The notes under the pieces were generated by a model that was not told the origin of the DNA, did not search any database, and was given only the letters and a program-made list of their open reading frames with translations. Source: Rubrivivax sp. (lineage in GTDB: Bacteria; Pseudomonadota; Gammaproteobacteria; Burkholderiales; Burkholderiaceae_C). From it: a DNA stretch of 64,000 nucleotides. Location of the stretch: the NCBI GenBank assembly GCA_016789955.1, contig JAEUPB010000073.1:1-64000 (forward strand), written 5' to 3'. Positions within the stretch are counted from its first letter, which is position 1; each line of letters opens with the position of its first letter. A program made the position numbers and the translations under genes. Of the stretch, positions 16,831-25,698 are shown in pieces.

Positions 16831-18534
16831 TCACGAGCGCTCGTCGAGCTGCGCCAGCTGCGAGTGGCGCAGCCGCGTGGCCGCCAGCGCGCCGGCCGAC
16901 TCCAGGATCGGGTAGGCGATCGAGCAGATGTGCGAGTTGATGCGCTTGAGCTCGCCGATCAGGTCCAGGTGCAGCGAGCTGGTCTCGATGCTCGCGGCGG
17001 TGTTGTCCTGCAGCCGCGCGATGTGGTTGGCGGCGTACTCGTGCTCGAGGTCGCGGAAGCGCGCCTTCTCCTCGAGCAGCTTCTGCGCGTCGCGCACGTG
17101 GCCGTCGAGGAACACGCTCATCCCCAGCCGAAGGTTGGCCAGCAGCCGCTCGTGCAGGTGCACGATCTCGGCCACGCCGGCCTCGCTGAAACTGCGGTTC
17201 TTGCGGATCTTCTTGTCCTCGATGTCCTGCAGCACGCGCTCGATGCAGTCCCCGATCTGCTCCATGTTGATCGTGAACGAGACGATGTCGGTCCAGCGGC
17301 GGCCCTCGCGCTCGGAGAGCGACTCGCGGCTGATCTGCGTCAGGTAGAACTTGATCGCCGAATACAGCTCGTCGACGGTGTCGTCGAGCTTGCGCAGCTG
17401 GGCCGCGAGCACGAGATCGTTGTCGCGGATCACCGGCAGCACGCCGCGCAGCATCGTCTCCACCACGTCGGCCTGGTGCAGCGCCTCGCGCGCGGCGCAG
17501 CTGATGGCCAGCGTGGGCGTGGCCAGCGCCACCGGGTCGAGGTGGCGCGGGCGGTTGCTGCCGGGCGCGGCGGCCGGCGCCACAAGCCAGCGGTCCACCC
17601 ACCCCGCCACCGGCCCGGTGAGGCCGATGAACAGCACCGCGATGCCGAGGTTGAACATCAGGTGGAAGGCCACCACCTGCTGCGGCACGCTGTCGACGTG
17701 CTGCTGCAGCAGCACGTGCGCCTGCGGCAGCAGCGGCACCGCCACCAGCGCGCCGGCCAGCTTGAAGATCAGGTTGCCCAGCGGCAGCCGGCGCACCTCG
17801 GGCTTGGCGGTGCTGGTGACCAGGGTGGCCAGGATGCCGCTGCCGATGTTCGCCCCGATCACCAGGCCGAGCGCCACGTTCGTCGGCAGCATGCCCTGCG
17901 CGGCCAGCGTGGCGGTGAGCAGCACGATCGCCAGGCTCGAGTACGACAACACCGCCAGCACGGCGCCGACGAAGATGTCCAGCAGCACCTCGCTGGGCAG
18001 CGCAGCCAGCAGCGCGCGCACCGCCGGCGACTGCACCAGCGGCTGCGTGGCCGCCACGATCAGCTGCAGCGCCAGCACGATCAGACCGAGGCCGATCAGC
18101 ACGCGCCCGATGCGCCCCTGCTGGCTCTTCTCGTTGGAGATGAACAGCACCACGCCGACGAAGATCAAGAGCGGTGACAGCCACGACAGGTCGAACGACA
18201 GCAGCACCGCCATCGTGGCCGTGCCCACGTCGGCGCCGAGCATCACGGCCAGCGCCGCGGCGGTGCCGACGATGCCGCTGCCGACGAACGAGGCGACGAT
18301 CAGGCAGGTGGCCGTGCTCGACTGCACGAGGCTCGTGACGCCCAGCCCCGCGAGCAGCGCGGTGAATCGGTTCGAGAAGCTCTCGGCGAGCACGCGGCGG
18401 AGGTTCTCGCCGAACACGCGCAGCATGCCGGTGCGCACGATGTGCGTGCCCCAGACGAGCAGCGCGATGGCGGCCAGCAGGTTGAGGAGGTGGACCACGG
18501 TGACAGTACGATGACAATGCCGCTTGTACCGCAT
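16831..18534 (-). CDS. Na+/phosphate cotransporter family protein with PhoU domain
   Basis: NptA-type protein: N-terminal membrane part (about 12-330) with two inverted PNaS repeats, the first marked by TSLVQSSTATCL, the second by the weaker LSYSSLAIVLL, followed by a cytoplasmic PhoU-like helical domain (about 355-550). It is predicted to move inorganic phosphate with sodium; some homologues act in phosphate export. I report the ATG at 18534 (567 residues), but a GTG at 18498 would give MVHLLNLLAAIALL, closer to relatives. Only 23 bases separate 18534 from the divergent amidotransferase start, so the GTG leaves more room for promoters. Confidence 0.88.
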   Translation of the reverse strand: MRYKRHCHRTVTVVHLLNLLAAIALLVWGTHIVRTGMLRVFGENLRRVLAESFSNRFTALLAGLGVTSLVQSSTATCLIVASFVGSGIVGTAAALAVMLGADVGTATMAVLLSFDLSWLSPLLIFVGVVLFISNEKSQQGRIGRVLIGLGLIVLALQLIVAATQPLVQSPAVRALLAALPSEVLLDIFVGAVLAVLSYSSLAIVLLTATLAAQGMLPTNVALGLVIGANIGSGILATLVTSTAKPEVRRLPLGNLIFKLAGALVAVPLLPQAHVLLQQHVDSVPQQVVAFHLMFNLGIAVLFIGLTGPVAGWVDRWLVAPAAAPGSNRPRHLDPVALATPTLAISCAAREALHQADVVETMLRGVLPVIRDNDLVLAAQLRKLDDTVDELYSAIKFYLTQISRESLSEREGRRWTDIVSFTINMEQIGDCIERVLQDIEDKKIRKNRSFSEAGVAEIVHLHERLLANLRLGMSVFLDGHVRDAQKLLEEKARFRDLEHEYAANHIARLQDNTAASIETSSLHLDLIGELKRINSHICSIAYPILESAGALAATRLRHSQLAQLDERS

Positions 18535-18557
18535 TTCGCTCCGTCCCCAGCCCCGCG

Positions 18558-19355
18558 ATGAGTGCCAACCCGCTGCTGATCGGCGTTTCTGCCCGCATCT
18601 ACTACCCCGGCTCGCAGGGCGACCTGCCCGGCGTGTTCACCAAGACGCTGCATTACCTCGAGCAGTCGGTGGCGCACTGGGTGCTGGGCGGCCATGCCGC
18701 CGCGGTGATGATCCCCGCCGTCACGCGCGACAGCCTCGTGCTGCGCAGCGACCTGGACCTCGACGACTACGCCGCGTGCCTCGACGGCCTCGTGCTGCAG
18801 GGCGGCAACGACGTCGCGCCGCAGCACTACGGCGAGCAGCCGCTGCAGCCCGAGTGGGCCGGCGACCCGGTGCGCGACGCCTACGAGATGGAGCTGATCC
18901 AGGCGTTCATGAAGGCCGGCAAGCCGGTGTTCGGCGTCTGCCGCGGGCTGCAGCTCATCAACGTGATGCACGGCGGCACGCTGTGGCAGGACATCGCCAC
19001 GCAGCGGCCCGGCGCGCTGGACCACCGCCAGCTCGGCCAGTACGAGCGGCACTTCCACGACGTGCAGATCGTCGAGGGCACGCGGCTGGCCGAGCTCTAC
19101 GCCGGGCAGCTGCGCACGCGCGCCAACAGCATCCACCACCAGGCGATCAAGGACGTCGCGCCCGGCTTCGTCGTCGAGGCGCGCTGCCCTGACGACGGCA
19201 CCGTGGAGGCGATCCGCAAGGTCGACGGCGCGTCCTACGTGGCCGCTGTGCAGTGGCACCCCGAGTTCCACGTGCCCGGCGACACCGACACGGTGGACGA
19301 CTCGCCGATGCTCGAGGACTTCCTCGCGGCCTGCCGGGCGGTGCGTCGGCGCTGA
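18558..19355 (+). CDS. Class I glutamine amidotransferase (gamma-glutamyl hydrolase, PuuD-like)
   Basis: Peptidase C26 protein of 265 residues. The triad is visible: nucleophile C128 in GVCRGLQLIN, and H234/E236 in QWHPEF; QGGNDVAP (81-88) is the typical oxyanion-region motif. PuuD relatives hydrolyse gamma-glutamyl-GABA in putrescine breakdown, others cleave other gamma-glutamyl amides. No other puu gene is near, so the substrate is uncertain. It stands alone on the plus strand, divergent from the Na/Pi gene and followed 24 bases later by the LuxR regulator gene. Confidence 0.88.
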   Translation: MSANPLLIGVSARIYYPGSQGDLPGVFTKTLHYLEQSVAHWVLGGHAAAVMIPAVTRDSLVLRSDLDLDDYAACLDGLVLQGGNDVAPQHYGEQPLQPEWAGDPVRDAYEMELIQAFMKAGKPVFGVCRGLQLINVMHGGTLWQDIATQRPGALDHRQLGQYERHFHDVQIVEGTRLAELYAGQLRTRANSIHHQAIKDVAPGFVVEARCPDDGTVEAIRKVDGASYVAAVQWHPEFHVPGDTDTVDDSPMLEDFLAACRAVRRR

Positions 19356-19379
19356 GAATTCGCCAGGCATCGCCAGGCC

Positions 19380-22229
19380 ATGTCCCGCCCGTACGCCGCC
19401 GCCCCGGCGACCGCGGAGGTGCCGACCTCCGACCCGCCGCGCTTTGCCGTCACGAAGATCCAGCCGCCGCGCCCGCGGGCCCGGCGCATCGAGCGGCCGA
19501 CGCTGGAACAGGCGCTGGTCGACGCCGTGCACGGCCACCGCGTCGTGCTGCTCCAGGCGCCGGCCGGCTACGGCAAGAGCAGCCTGCTGGCCAGCCTGGT
19601 GCAGCGCCTCGCGGCGCGTGCCGACGGCACCGCGCTGGCCTGGGTCTCGCTCGACGAGGACGACGACGCCGCGCGGCTGTTCGCCTGCATCGCGGCGGCC
19701 CTCGACCCGGTCGACCTGCCGTGGCGCACGTCGCCCGATGCGCTGGTGGCGCAGATGCAGCAAGGCCCGGAGGCCGCGCGGCGGGCGGTGGCGGAGCTGC
19801 TCAATGCGATGTCGCACGCCGACGTGCCGCACGGCGTGATCGTGCTGGAAGACCTGCACCGCGTGCGCGACCGCGAGCTGGTCGACCTGGGCAACCTGAT
19901 GATCGACCGGTTGCCGGCGCACTGGTGCTTCGTGCTCTCGAGCCGCGAGGTGCCGGCGCTCGCACTGGCCCGCCAGCGCGCGATGGGCGAGCTGTCCGAG
20001 TTCGGCCCCGACCACCTGCGATTCAGCGCCGAGGAGACGCAAGCGCTGCTCGCCGCCGAGGGGCTGGACGCACCCGGCCTGCACGAGCGCACGCAGGGCT
20101 GGCCGGCCGGCGTGCGGCTGGCGGCGATGGCGCAGCGCGTGCGGCTGGTGGGTGCGGAGGTGGCCGCTGGCGCAGGTGCGGCGGGTGCGTCCGATGCGGC
20201 GGGCGACCCGGCCCGCCCGGTGCGCATGGACCGGCACCTGTTCGAGTACCTCGTGGCCGAGGTGATCGGCGCGCTGCCCGCCCCGCTGCACGACTTCCTG
20301 CTGCGCACCTCGGTGCTGCGCGAGCTGACCGCCGCGCGGGCCGCCGCCGTCAGCGGCGACCTGCACGCCGCGCTGCGGCTCGACGAGATCGAGCGCCGCG
20401 GCCTCTTCGCCACCGCGCTCGACGAGGCCGACCGCACGCTGGTGCTGCACGACCTGTTCCGCGATGCCCTGCTGCTGCGGCTGCGCCAGCGCCTGCCCGG
20501 CGAGGTACCCGAGCTGCTGCGCCGCGCTGCCGCCAGCGAGCCCGACCCGCTGCGCCGCATCGGCTACCTGCTGCGGGCCGAGGACTGGGCGGCGGCCGAG
20601 GCTGAGCTGGACGCGGCCGCGCCGGCGCTGCTGCTGCACGGCGGCGTGGGCGATGTCGAGCGCGTGATCGCACAGTTCGACGCCGCGTGGCGGCAGCAGT
20701 CGCCCGTGCTGAACCTGCTGGCTGCGCTGGCGGCCTGCCTGCGCTGGGACTGGACCGGCGTGGAGCGGCTGACGCTCCACGCCGCGCGGGCGGCCGACTC
20801 CCCCGCGCGTACCGGCCGCGCCGACAGCCGCCCGCTGCGCCAGCAAGCCGACGGCGTGCGCGCGATGGCGCTCTACGCGCTGGACCGCAACGACGAATCG
20901 GAGGCGCTGATCGCCGCGCTGCACCGCGAGACGATGCCCGCGCGCGCGCGCCGCGTGCTGCTGATGGCCGACGCGACGCAGCGCTTCCGCCGCGGCGAAC
21001 ACGACACCGTGCAGCACGCCTACGCCGAGGTGCTGGAGTCGCTGCTGGCGGGAGCCACGCTGTTCGAGTGGTGGGAATGCGTGCCGGCGCCCAACTGGAG
21101 CACGCTGCCCGGCATGCAGCCCCTCTTCGAGCGCTTCATCGAGCCGGCGCTGCTGCAGATCGGCCAGCAGCCGCTGGCGATGCGCGGCGAGGTGCTGATC
21201 CAGCGCGCCTTCATGCACCTGTGGGCCGGCCGCATCGACGCGGCGCGTGCCGACGCCGCGGCGGCCGAGGACGACTTCCGCTGGCTCGCCTGCTCGGTCG
21301 AGATGGAGATGAGCATCGTCATCTTCCGGCTGCTCGAAGGCGCGATGGCCGGCCGCGCCGACGAGGTGGCGCAGCGCATGCAGCGCAAGTTCGAGCGCGC
21401 CGACGGCGAGCGCAAGCGGCTGTGGCAGCACCAGACGGCGATGTACGGCATCCGCACCGCCGACGTGCTGGGGTTGCCGCCGGCGGTGATCGAGCACTGG
21501 GCGCAGTACGTCAAGGAAGATCCGCTGCGCAGCGACCGCCACGACACCAACCGCGCCAACGCCATCCGCGCGCGCCACGCCGCGGCGCGCGGCGCCTGGG
21601 ACCCCGCCGACACCGCCGCCTGGCCGCAGGCCGCGGCGCTGTTCGAGCACCTGCTGCCGCGCCTGCCGACCTTCGACCTGATGGGCCAGCATGTCGAGCT
21701 GCGGCTGCGCACCGCGCAGGCCTGGCTGCGCGCCGGGCGCGCCACGGCCGAGGCCGCCGCAGCGCTGCAGCCGGCGCTGGCGCGCATCGCCGCCGAAGGC
21801 TGCATCGGGCACGCGCTGATGGCCGGACCGGTGGTGCTGCGCGAGCTGGCCGGGCACGACTGGGGCACCACGCTCGGGGTGCAGGACCTCGCGGTGCTGC
21901 GCCGCGCGCTGGCGCTGGCGGAGTCGTTGCGCGGAGGCTCCGCGGCGGCTGCCGCCCCGGACACACCTGCGGGTTCGCGGCCGAACGCGATGGCCGCGGG
22001 CACCGACCAGGCCGCCGCGCCGGAGAGCGAGCTGCTGAGCAGCCGCGAGATCGAGGTGCTGGCGCTGATGGCGCGCGGCGACAGCAACAAGCTGATCGCG
22101 CGCACGCTCGACATCAGCCCGCACACCGTGAAGCGGCACGTCGCCAACATCCTCGACAAGCTCGCGCTGCAGTCGCGCGGCCAGGCCTCGGCCTGGTTCC
22201 TGCAGCGGCGGCCGGCGAAGGCGGCCTGA
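19380..22229 (+). CDS. MalT-like LuxR-family transcriptional regulator
   Basis: Large signal-transducing ATPase regulator (949 residues, usual for the MalT/AcoK class). An NTPase domain begins with Walker A APAGYGKSS (about 60-68) and a Walker B-like VIVLEDLHR (about 154-162); a winged-helix region and a long helical TPR-like sensor (about 380-830) follow; the C-terminal LuxR helix-turn-helix has LLSSREIEVLALMARGDSNK and SPHTVKRHVANILDKL. Such proteins bind an inducer plus ATP and activate nearby operons. The Bug receptor gene 101 bases downstream is the natural candidate target. Confidence 0.9.
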   Translation: MSRPYAAAPATAEVPTSDPPRFAVTKIQPPRPRARRIERPTLEQALVDAVHGHRVVLLQAPAGYGKSSLLASLVQRLAARADGTALAWVSLDEDDDAARLFACIAAALDPVDLPWRTSPDALVAQMQQGPEAARRAVAELLNAMSHADVPHGVIVLEDLHRVRDRELVDLGNLMIDRLPAHWCFVLSSREVPALALARQRAMGELSEFGPDHLRFSAEETQALLAAEGLDAPGLHERTQGWPAGVRLAAMAQRVRLVGAEVAAGAGAAGASDAAGDPARPVRMDRHLFEYLVAEVIGALPAPLHDFLLRTSVLRELTAARAAAVSGDLHAALRLDEIERRGLFATALDEADRTLVLHDLFRDALLLRLRQRLPGEVPELLRRAAASEPDPLRRIGYLLRAEDWAAAEAELDAAAPALLLHGGVGDVERVIAQFDAAWRQQSPVLNLLAALAACLRWDWTGVERLTLHAARAADSPARTGRADSRPLRQQADGVRAMALYALDRNDESEALIAALHRETMPARARRVLLMADATQRFRRGEHDTVQHAYAEVLESLLAGATLFEWWECVPAPNWSTLPGMQPLFERFIEPALLQIGQQPLAMRGEVLIQRAFMHLWAGRIDAARADAAAAEDDFRWLACSVEMEMSIVIFRLLEGAMAGRADEVAQRMQRKFERADGERKRLWQHQTAMYGIRTADVLGLPPAVIEHWAQYVKEDPLRSDRHDTNRANAIRARHAAARGAWDPADTAAWPQAAALFEHLLPRLPTFDLMGQHVELRLRTAQAWLRAGRATAEAAAALQPALARIAAEGCIGHALMAGPVVLRELAGHDWGTTLGVQDLAVLRRALALAESLRGGSAAAAAPDTPAGSRPNAMAAGTDQAAAPESELLSSREIEVLALMARGDSNKLIARTLDISPHTVKRHVANILDKLALQSRGQASAWFLQRRPAKAA

Positions 22230-22330
22230 CGCCCGGCGTCGCATCCGACCCGGGCTTCGCATCCGATCAAGGCGGCGCTGACCACTCGGCAAGAGCGCGG
22301 CAGCACACAGGTGCGCAGAATCGGCCGACC

Positions 22331-23350
22331 ATGATCGACCGTCCCCACACCCCCGCCCGACGTCTGCGCCGCACGGCCGCGCTCGCCCTGCCGGTGCTGC
22401 TCGCCGCGGCCCTGCTGCCGCGCGCCGCGCACGCGCAGGCCGCGCCGGCCTGGCCCACCCGGCCCGTCACGATCGTCTCGGGCTACCCGCCCGGCGGCGT
22501 GGCCGACCAGATGGCCCGCGTGCTGGCCACCGAGTTCGGCAAGCGCTGGAGCCAGCCGGTGACGGTGGAGAACCGCACCGGCGCGTCGGGGATGATCGGC
22601 GCCAACCACGTGGCCAAGTCCGCGCCCGACGGCCACGTGCTGCTGATGGCGGCGATGGCCGAGATCGTCTTCACGCCGTACACCCACGAGAAGATGCCGT
22701 ATCAGCCGATGCGCGATCTGGCGCCGGTGGCGATCGCCGTGCGCTACCCGTTCCTGCTCGTCGCCAACCCGGCGTTCCCGGCCCGCACCACGGCCGACGT
22801 GATCGCGCTGGCGCGCAAGAGCCCGGGCGAGCACACCTATGCCACCTCGGGGCCGGGCTCGGTGCAGCACATCGCGATGGAGATGTTCGCGCGCATGGCC
22901 GGCGTGCAGCTGCGCCACGTGCCGTACAAGGGCGTGGGGCCGGCGCTGATGGACGTGGTGGGCAACCAGGTCTCGCTGATGTTCGCCGGCTTCCCGCCGG
23001 GCATGGCGCAGGTGCAGGCCGGCAAGCTCACGCCGATCGCCGTGACCACGCGCGAGCGCTTCAAGACCGCGCCCGAGGTGCCCGCGATCGCCGAGACCCC
23101 CGGCCTGGAGCGCTACGACTTCCCGGCCTGGGTGGCGTTGTTCGCGCCGGCCGGCACGCCGCCCGCGCTGCTCGACCGGCTGAACCGCGAGGCCGCGGAG
23201 ATCCTGGCGCAGCCCGCGGTGCGCGCCGGCCTGGAGAAGGCCGGCATGACAGTCTCGGCCGAGACGCGCGCCGAGCTGGCGGCGTTCATGAAGAGCGAGT
23301 CCGAGAAGTTCCGCAAGGTCATCGGCGACGCCGGCATCCGCGGCGAGTGA
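22331..23350 (+). CDS. Bug/TctC-type periplasmic solute receptor
   Basis: Tripartite tricarboxylate transporter receptor family, 339 residues. N-terminal Arg-rich signal peptide ending AAHAQA (about 32-37), then the Bug hallmark WPTRPVTIVSGYPPGG and later GASGMIGANHVAKSAPDG. These receptors bind carboxylates or neutral organic acids in the periplasm; Burkholderiales have many without linked membrane genes, as here. The ketopantoate reductase-like gene follows 40 bases later. The ligand cannot be predicted. Confidence 0.9.
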   Translation: MIDRPHTPARRLRRTAALALPVLLAAALLPRAAHAQAAPAWPTRPVTIVSGYPPGGVADQMARVLATEFGKRWSQPVTVENRTGASGMIGANHVAKSAPDGHVLLMAAMAEIVFTPYTHEKMPYQPMRDLAPVAIAVRYPFLLVANPAFPARTTADVIALARKSPGEHTYATSGPGSVQHIAMEMFARMAGVQLRHVPYKGVGPALMDVVGNQVSLMFAGFPPGMAQVQAGKLTPIAVTTRERFKTAPEVPAIAETPGLERYDFPAWVALFAPAGTPPALLDRLNREAAEILAQPAVRAGLEKAGMTVSAETRAELAAFMKSESEKFRKVIGDAGIRGE

Positions 23351-23390
23351 GGGCGCAGCCCCGGCAGCAACCGCGAGTCGAGACTGTTCG

Positions 23391-24293
23391 ATGACGATCC
23401 TGGTGATGGGCGCCGGCGCCGTGGGGTCGTGGTTCGGCGGCCTGCTGGCCCGCGCAGGGCACGAGGTGGCGCTGGTGGCGCGGCCCGCACACGTCGAGGC
23501 GATCCGGCGCGGCGGGTTGCGGCTCGAGTCGCAGGCCTTCGACGAACGCGTCCGCGTCGCGGCGCACGAGGGCGTGGCCGCCGTGCGCGGCGCCGACCTC
23601 GTGCTGCTGTGCGTGAAGGCCACCGACACCGAGGCCGCCGCGGCGAGCCTGGCCCCGACACTGGCCGACGGTGCCACGGTGCTGAGCCTGCAGAACGGCG
23701 TGGACAACGCAGAGCGCGCGCAGCGCGTGCTCGGCCGCCCCGTGACGCCGGCGGTGGTCTACGTGGCGGTGGAGCTGGCCGGCCCGGGGCATGTGCGGCA
23801 CCACGGCCGCGGCGAACTGGTGATGCCCGACGATGGCGCCTGCGCCCGCATCGCGCCGCTGCTGCGGGCCGCGGGCATCCCGGTGCACCCGAGCGCGGAC
23901 ATCCTCGGCGCGCTGTGGGCCAAGCTGATCGTCAACTGCGCCTGCAACCCGCTGTCGGCGATCGCGCGGCTGCCGTTCGGCCCGCTGCTGCAGGGCGCGG
24001 GCGTGGCCGACGTGATGCGCGACGTGGTGGCCGAGTGCCAGGCCGTGGCGCGGGTCGCGGGCATCGTGGTCCCTGGCGATCCGGAGGAGGCACTGCGGCG
24101 CACCGGATCGCAGTCCGGCCAGTACGCCTCGATGGCCCAGGACCTGATGCACGGCCGCCGCACCGAGATCGACCACCTCAACGGCCACGTCGTGCGGCTG
24201 GGCTCGCGCCTGGGTGTGCCGACGCCGGTGAACCGCACGCTGCACGCGCTGGTGTCGCTGCTCGAGGCTCAGGCGGGCAACGCGGCGGGCTGA
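23391..24293 (+). CDS. 2-dehydropantoate 2-reductase family protein
   Basis: ApbA/PanE-type NADPH-dependent reductase of 300 residues. Dinucleotide motif MGAGAVGSWFGG (about 6-17), the family lysine region in LLCVKATDTE (K76 area), and the C-terminal helical domain with ALWAKLIVNCACNPLSAI (about 185-202; the lysine and Asn typical of substrate binding) are present. It could serve pantothenate synthesis, but position behind a Bug receptor suggests a paralogue acting on another 2-keto acid, so I give no symbol. Confidence 0.85.
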   Translation: MTILVMGAGAVGSWFGGLLARAGHEVALVARPAHVEAIRRGGLRLESQAFDERVRVAAHEGVAAVRGADLVLLCVKATDTEAAAASLAPTLADGATVLSLQNGVDNAERAQRVLGRPVTPAVVYVAVELAGPGHVRHHGRGELVMPDDGACARIAPLLRAAGIPVHPSADILGALWAKLIVNCACNPLSAIARLPFGPLLQGAGVADVMRDVVAECQAVARVAGIVVPGDPEEALRRTGSQSGQYASMAQDLMHGRRTEIDHLNGHVVRLGSRLGVPTPVNRTLHALVSLLEAQAGNAAG

Positions 24294-24426
24294 CCGGCCG
24301 CGAGCGGCGACCCCTCGGATCCGGGTCTTCTCCAACTGGGCGATGCGGACCTCGTCGGCGATCGCCGACCGGCCGGGCGGCTCCGCCAACCGTTGCGTCC
24401 GCCGCCGATCCGCCGCAAGATGGCTG
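24294..24426. other. Non-coding segment before the palindromic element
   Basis: No gene supported. It contains a perfect 16-base palindrome GTCGGCGATCGCCGAC at 24354-24369. The minus strand has a short open stretch here, but codon usage and length do not support a gene. Confidence 0.4.
24354..24369. repeat. Perfect 16-base palindrome
   Basis: GTCGGCGATCGCCGAC is its own reverse complement. It sits 57 bases before the terminal-inverted-repeat element and could be an operator or a remnant of a larger repeat. Confidence 0.5.
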
Positions 24427-24698
24427 GTGTCCTGTCCCGGAAATACATGCCATTGAGATTCGACCAGATCGCGATGATCGCGGGTGCGGCGGGTGGGGGC
24501 AATACCGGGTGGTATCGCCCCCACCCGGCAAGCCCGCGAGGGCGCGATCTGGTCGAACCCTTTCGGGGCGGGCCGAAACGGGGCGATCGCGGCGTTGCAG
24601 GGCCGGCCAGATACCGCTCGGTATCTGGCCGGCTCCGCGCCTTGCGCTCATCCCCGTTGCGGCCCGTCGCAATGGCACGTATTTCCGGGACAGGACAC
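24427..24698. mobile_element. Non-coding element with 29-base terminal inverted repeats and nested hairpins (MITE-like)
   Basis: The ends, 24427-24455 (starting GTGTCCTGTCCCGGAAATAC) and 24670-24698, are inverted copies matching at 28 of 29 positions. Inside are a composite stem: 24459-24473 with 24543-24557 (15 of 15), 24478-24484 with 24533-24539 (7 of 7), and 24490-24506 with 24511-24527 (16 of 17, loop GGGT); plus a separate hairpin 24602-24616 with 24619-24633 (15 of 15, loop CT). No reading frame of note is present. Size and ends fit a miniature inverted-repeat element mobilised in trans; no clear target duplication is visible. Confidence 0.75.
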
Positions 24699-24701
24699 TA
24701 G

Positions 24702-25682
24702 GTGCGCCCAGGCCTGCCGGCCCGACACGCCGAGTGGCTCCACGCTCGGCGGCGGACGCTATGCGCGGCCACGCTGGCCTTGCCGGCTCGCTGGCTGCAC
24801 GCGGCCGGACCTCCCGTCCGACGCGTCGGCGTCGTCTGGACCGGCACCGGCCAGTCGGGCTACCGCGACGCGCTGCTGGCGCGCCTGCAGCGGGCCGGCG
24901 TGCAGACGGTGGTGCACAGCGCAAGCGCCCATGAGCTCGTGCGGGCGGCGGCCGACGCCGTGGCGGCGCAACCGGCGCTCATCGTCGCCATCGGCACGCC
25001 TGCCGCGGTGCGCGTGCTGGCCCAGCGCCCGTCCATGCCGGTGATATTCGCGGTGGCGGGCGATCCGGTGGCGGTCGGGCTGGTGGCATCGTTGGCGCGC
25101 CCCGGGCGTGACGTCACCGGCGTGTTCTCGCTGGCCGTGCAGACCAGCGGCAAGCGCGTCGCGCTGCTGGCCGACGCGGTGCCGAAGACCACGCCGATCG
25201 GGCTGCTGTGGTCGGAGTCGGCCACCGTGCCGCAGGAACTGGAGGATGCGCGGCGTGCCGTGGCGGCACTCCATGCGAGAGCCGATGCCCGCAGCGTGCT
25301 CTCCGCGGACGACGTGGTCGGCGCATTCGCCGGTTTCCGGCGGCTGGGCGTGCGCGCGGCCAGCATCCTGACGGCACCTCCGCTGCTCGACCACCTCGCC
25401 CTGATCGCCGCGCAGGCCCGCGAGCACGGCGTGGCGACGGTGTCGGGCTACGGCGGCTATGCCGAGGCGGGCGGCCTGATGGCCTACGCCACGGACGTGG
25501 AGGAGACCTTCGACATCGTCGCGTCGATGGTGCACCGCGTACTGGCCGGAACCCGCGCGCAGGACCTGCCCGTGCAACAGGCGCGTGCGTTCGTGCTCAC
25601 GTTGAACCTGGCCACCGCCGCGGCGCTGCGGCTGACCCTCCCGCCCTGGTTCATCGCGCTGGCGCAGAAGGTCATCCGCTAG
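24702..25682 (+). CDS. ABC-type substrate-binding protein (BMP/DUF534-like)
   Basis: Periplasmic-binding-protein-like fold of the ABC_sub_bind family, 326 residues. Core motifs: RRVGVVWTGTG (about 40-50), ALIVAIGTPAAVRVL, PVIFAVAGDPVAVGLVASLARPGRDVTGV (about 111-139) and a GLMAYATDVEETF segment near 265. The N-terminus (RRRTLCAATLALPARWLHA) may be a signal. The GTG start at 24702 is only 4 bases after the palindromic element, so its original promoter may have been displaced, or the true start may lie downstream. No permease or ATPase gene accompanies it. Confidence 0.8.
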   Translation: MRPGLPARHAEWLHARRRTLCAATLALPARWLHAAGPPVRRVGVVWTGTGQSGYRDALLARLQRAGVQTVVHSASAHELVRAAADAVAAQPALIVAIGTPAAVRVLAQRPSMPVIFAVAGDPVAVGLVASLARPGRDVTGVFSLAVQTSGKRVALLADAVPKTTPIGLLWSESATVPQELEDARRAVAALHARADARSVLSADDVVGAFAGFRRLGVRAASILTAPPLLDHLALIAAQAREHGVATVSGYGGYAEAGGLMAYATDVEETFDIVASMVHRVLAGTRAQDLPVQQARAFVLTLNLATAAALRLTLPPWFIALAQKVIR

Positions 25683-25698
25683 CGGCGCCGGCGCGGCT

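Noticed and set aside
18300..22292. Minus-strand open frame of about 1330 codons
   Set aside because: Lies opposite the Na/Pi, amidotransferase and LuxR genes; translation is low-complexity Arg/His/Ala-rich text produced by antisense of GC-rich codons.
21020..23707. Long minus-strand open frame opposite the LuxR and Bug genes
   Set aside because: Ser/Ala/Arg-rich antisense frame without domain signature; the plus-strand genes are well supported.
24178..24924. Minus-strand open frame through the palindromic element
   Set aside because: Its translation follows the inverted repeats and has no conserved domain; better explained by the element.
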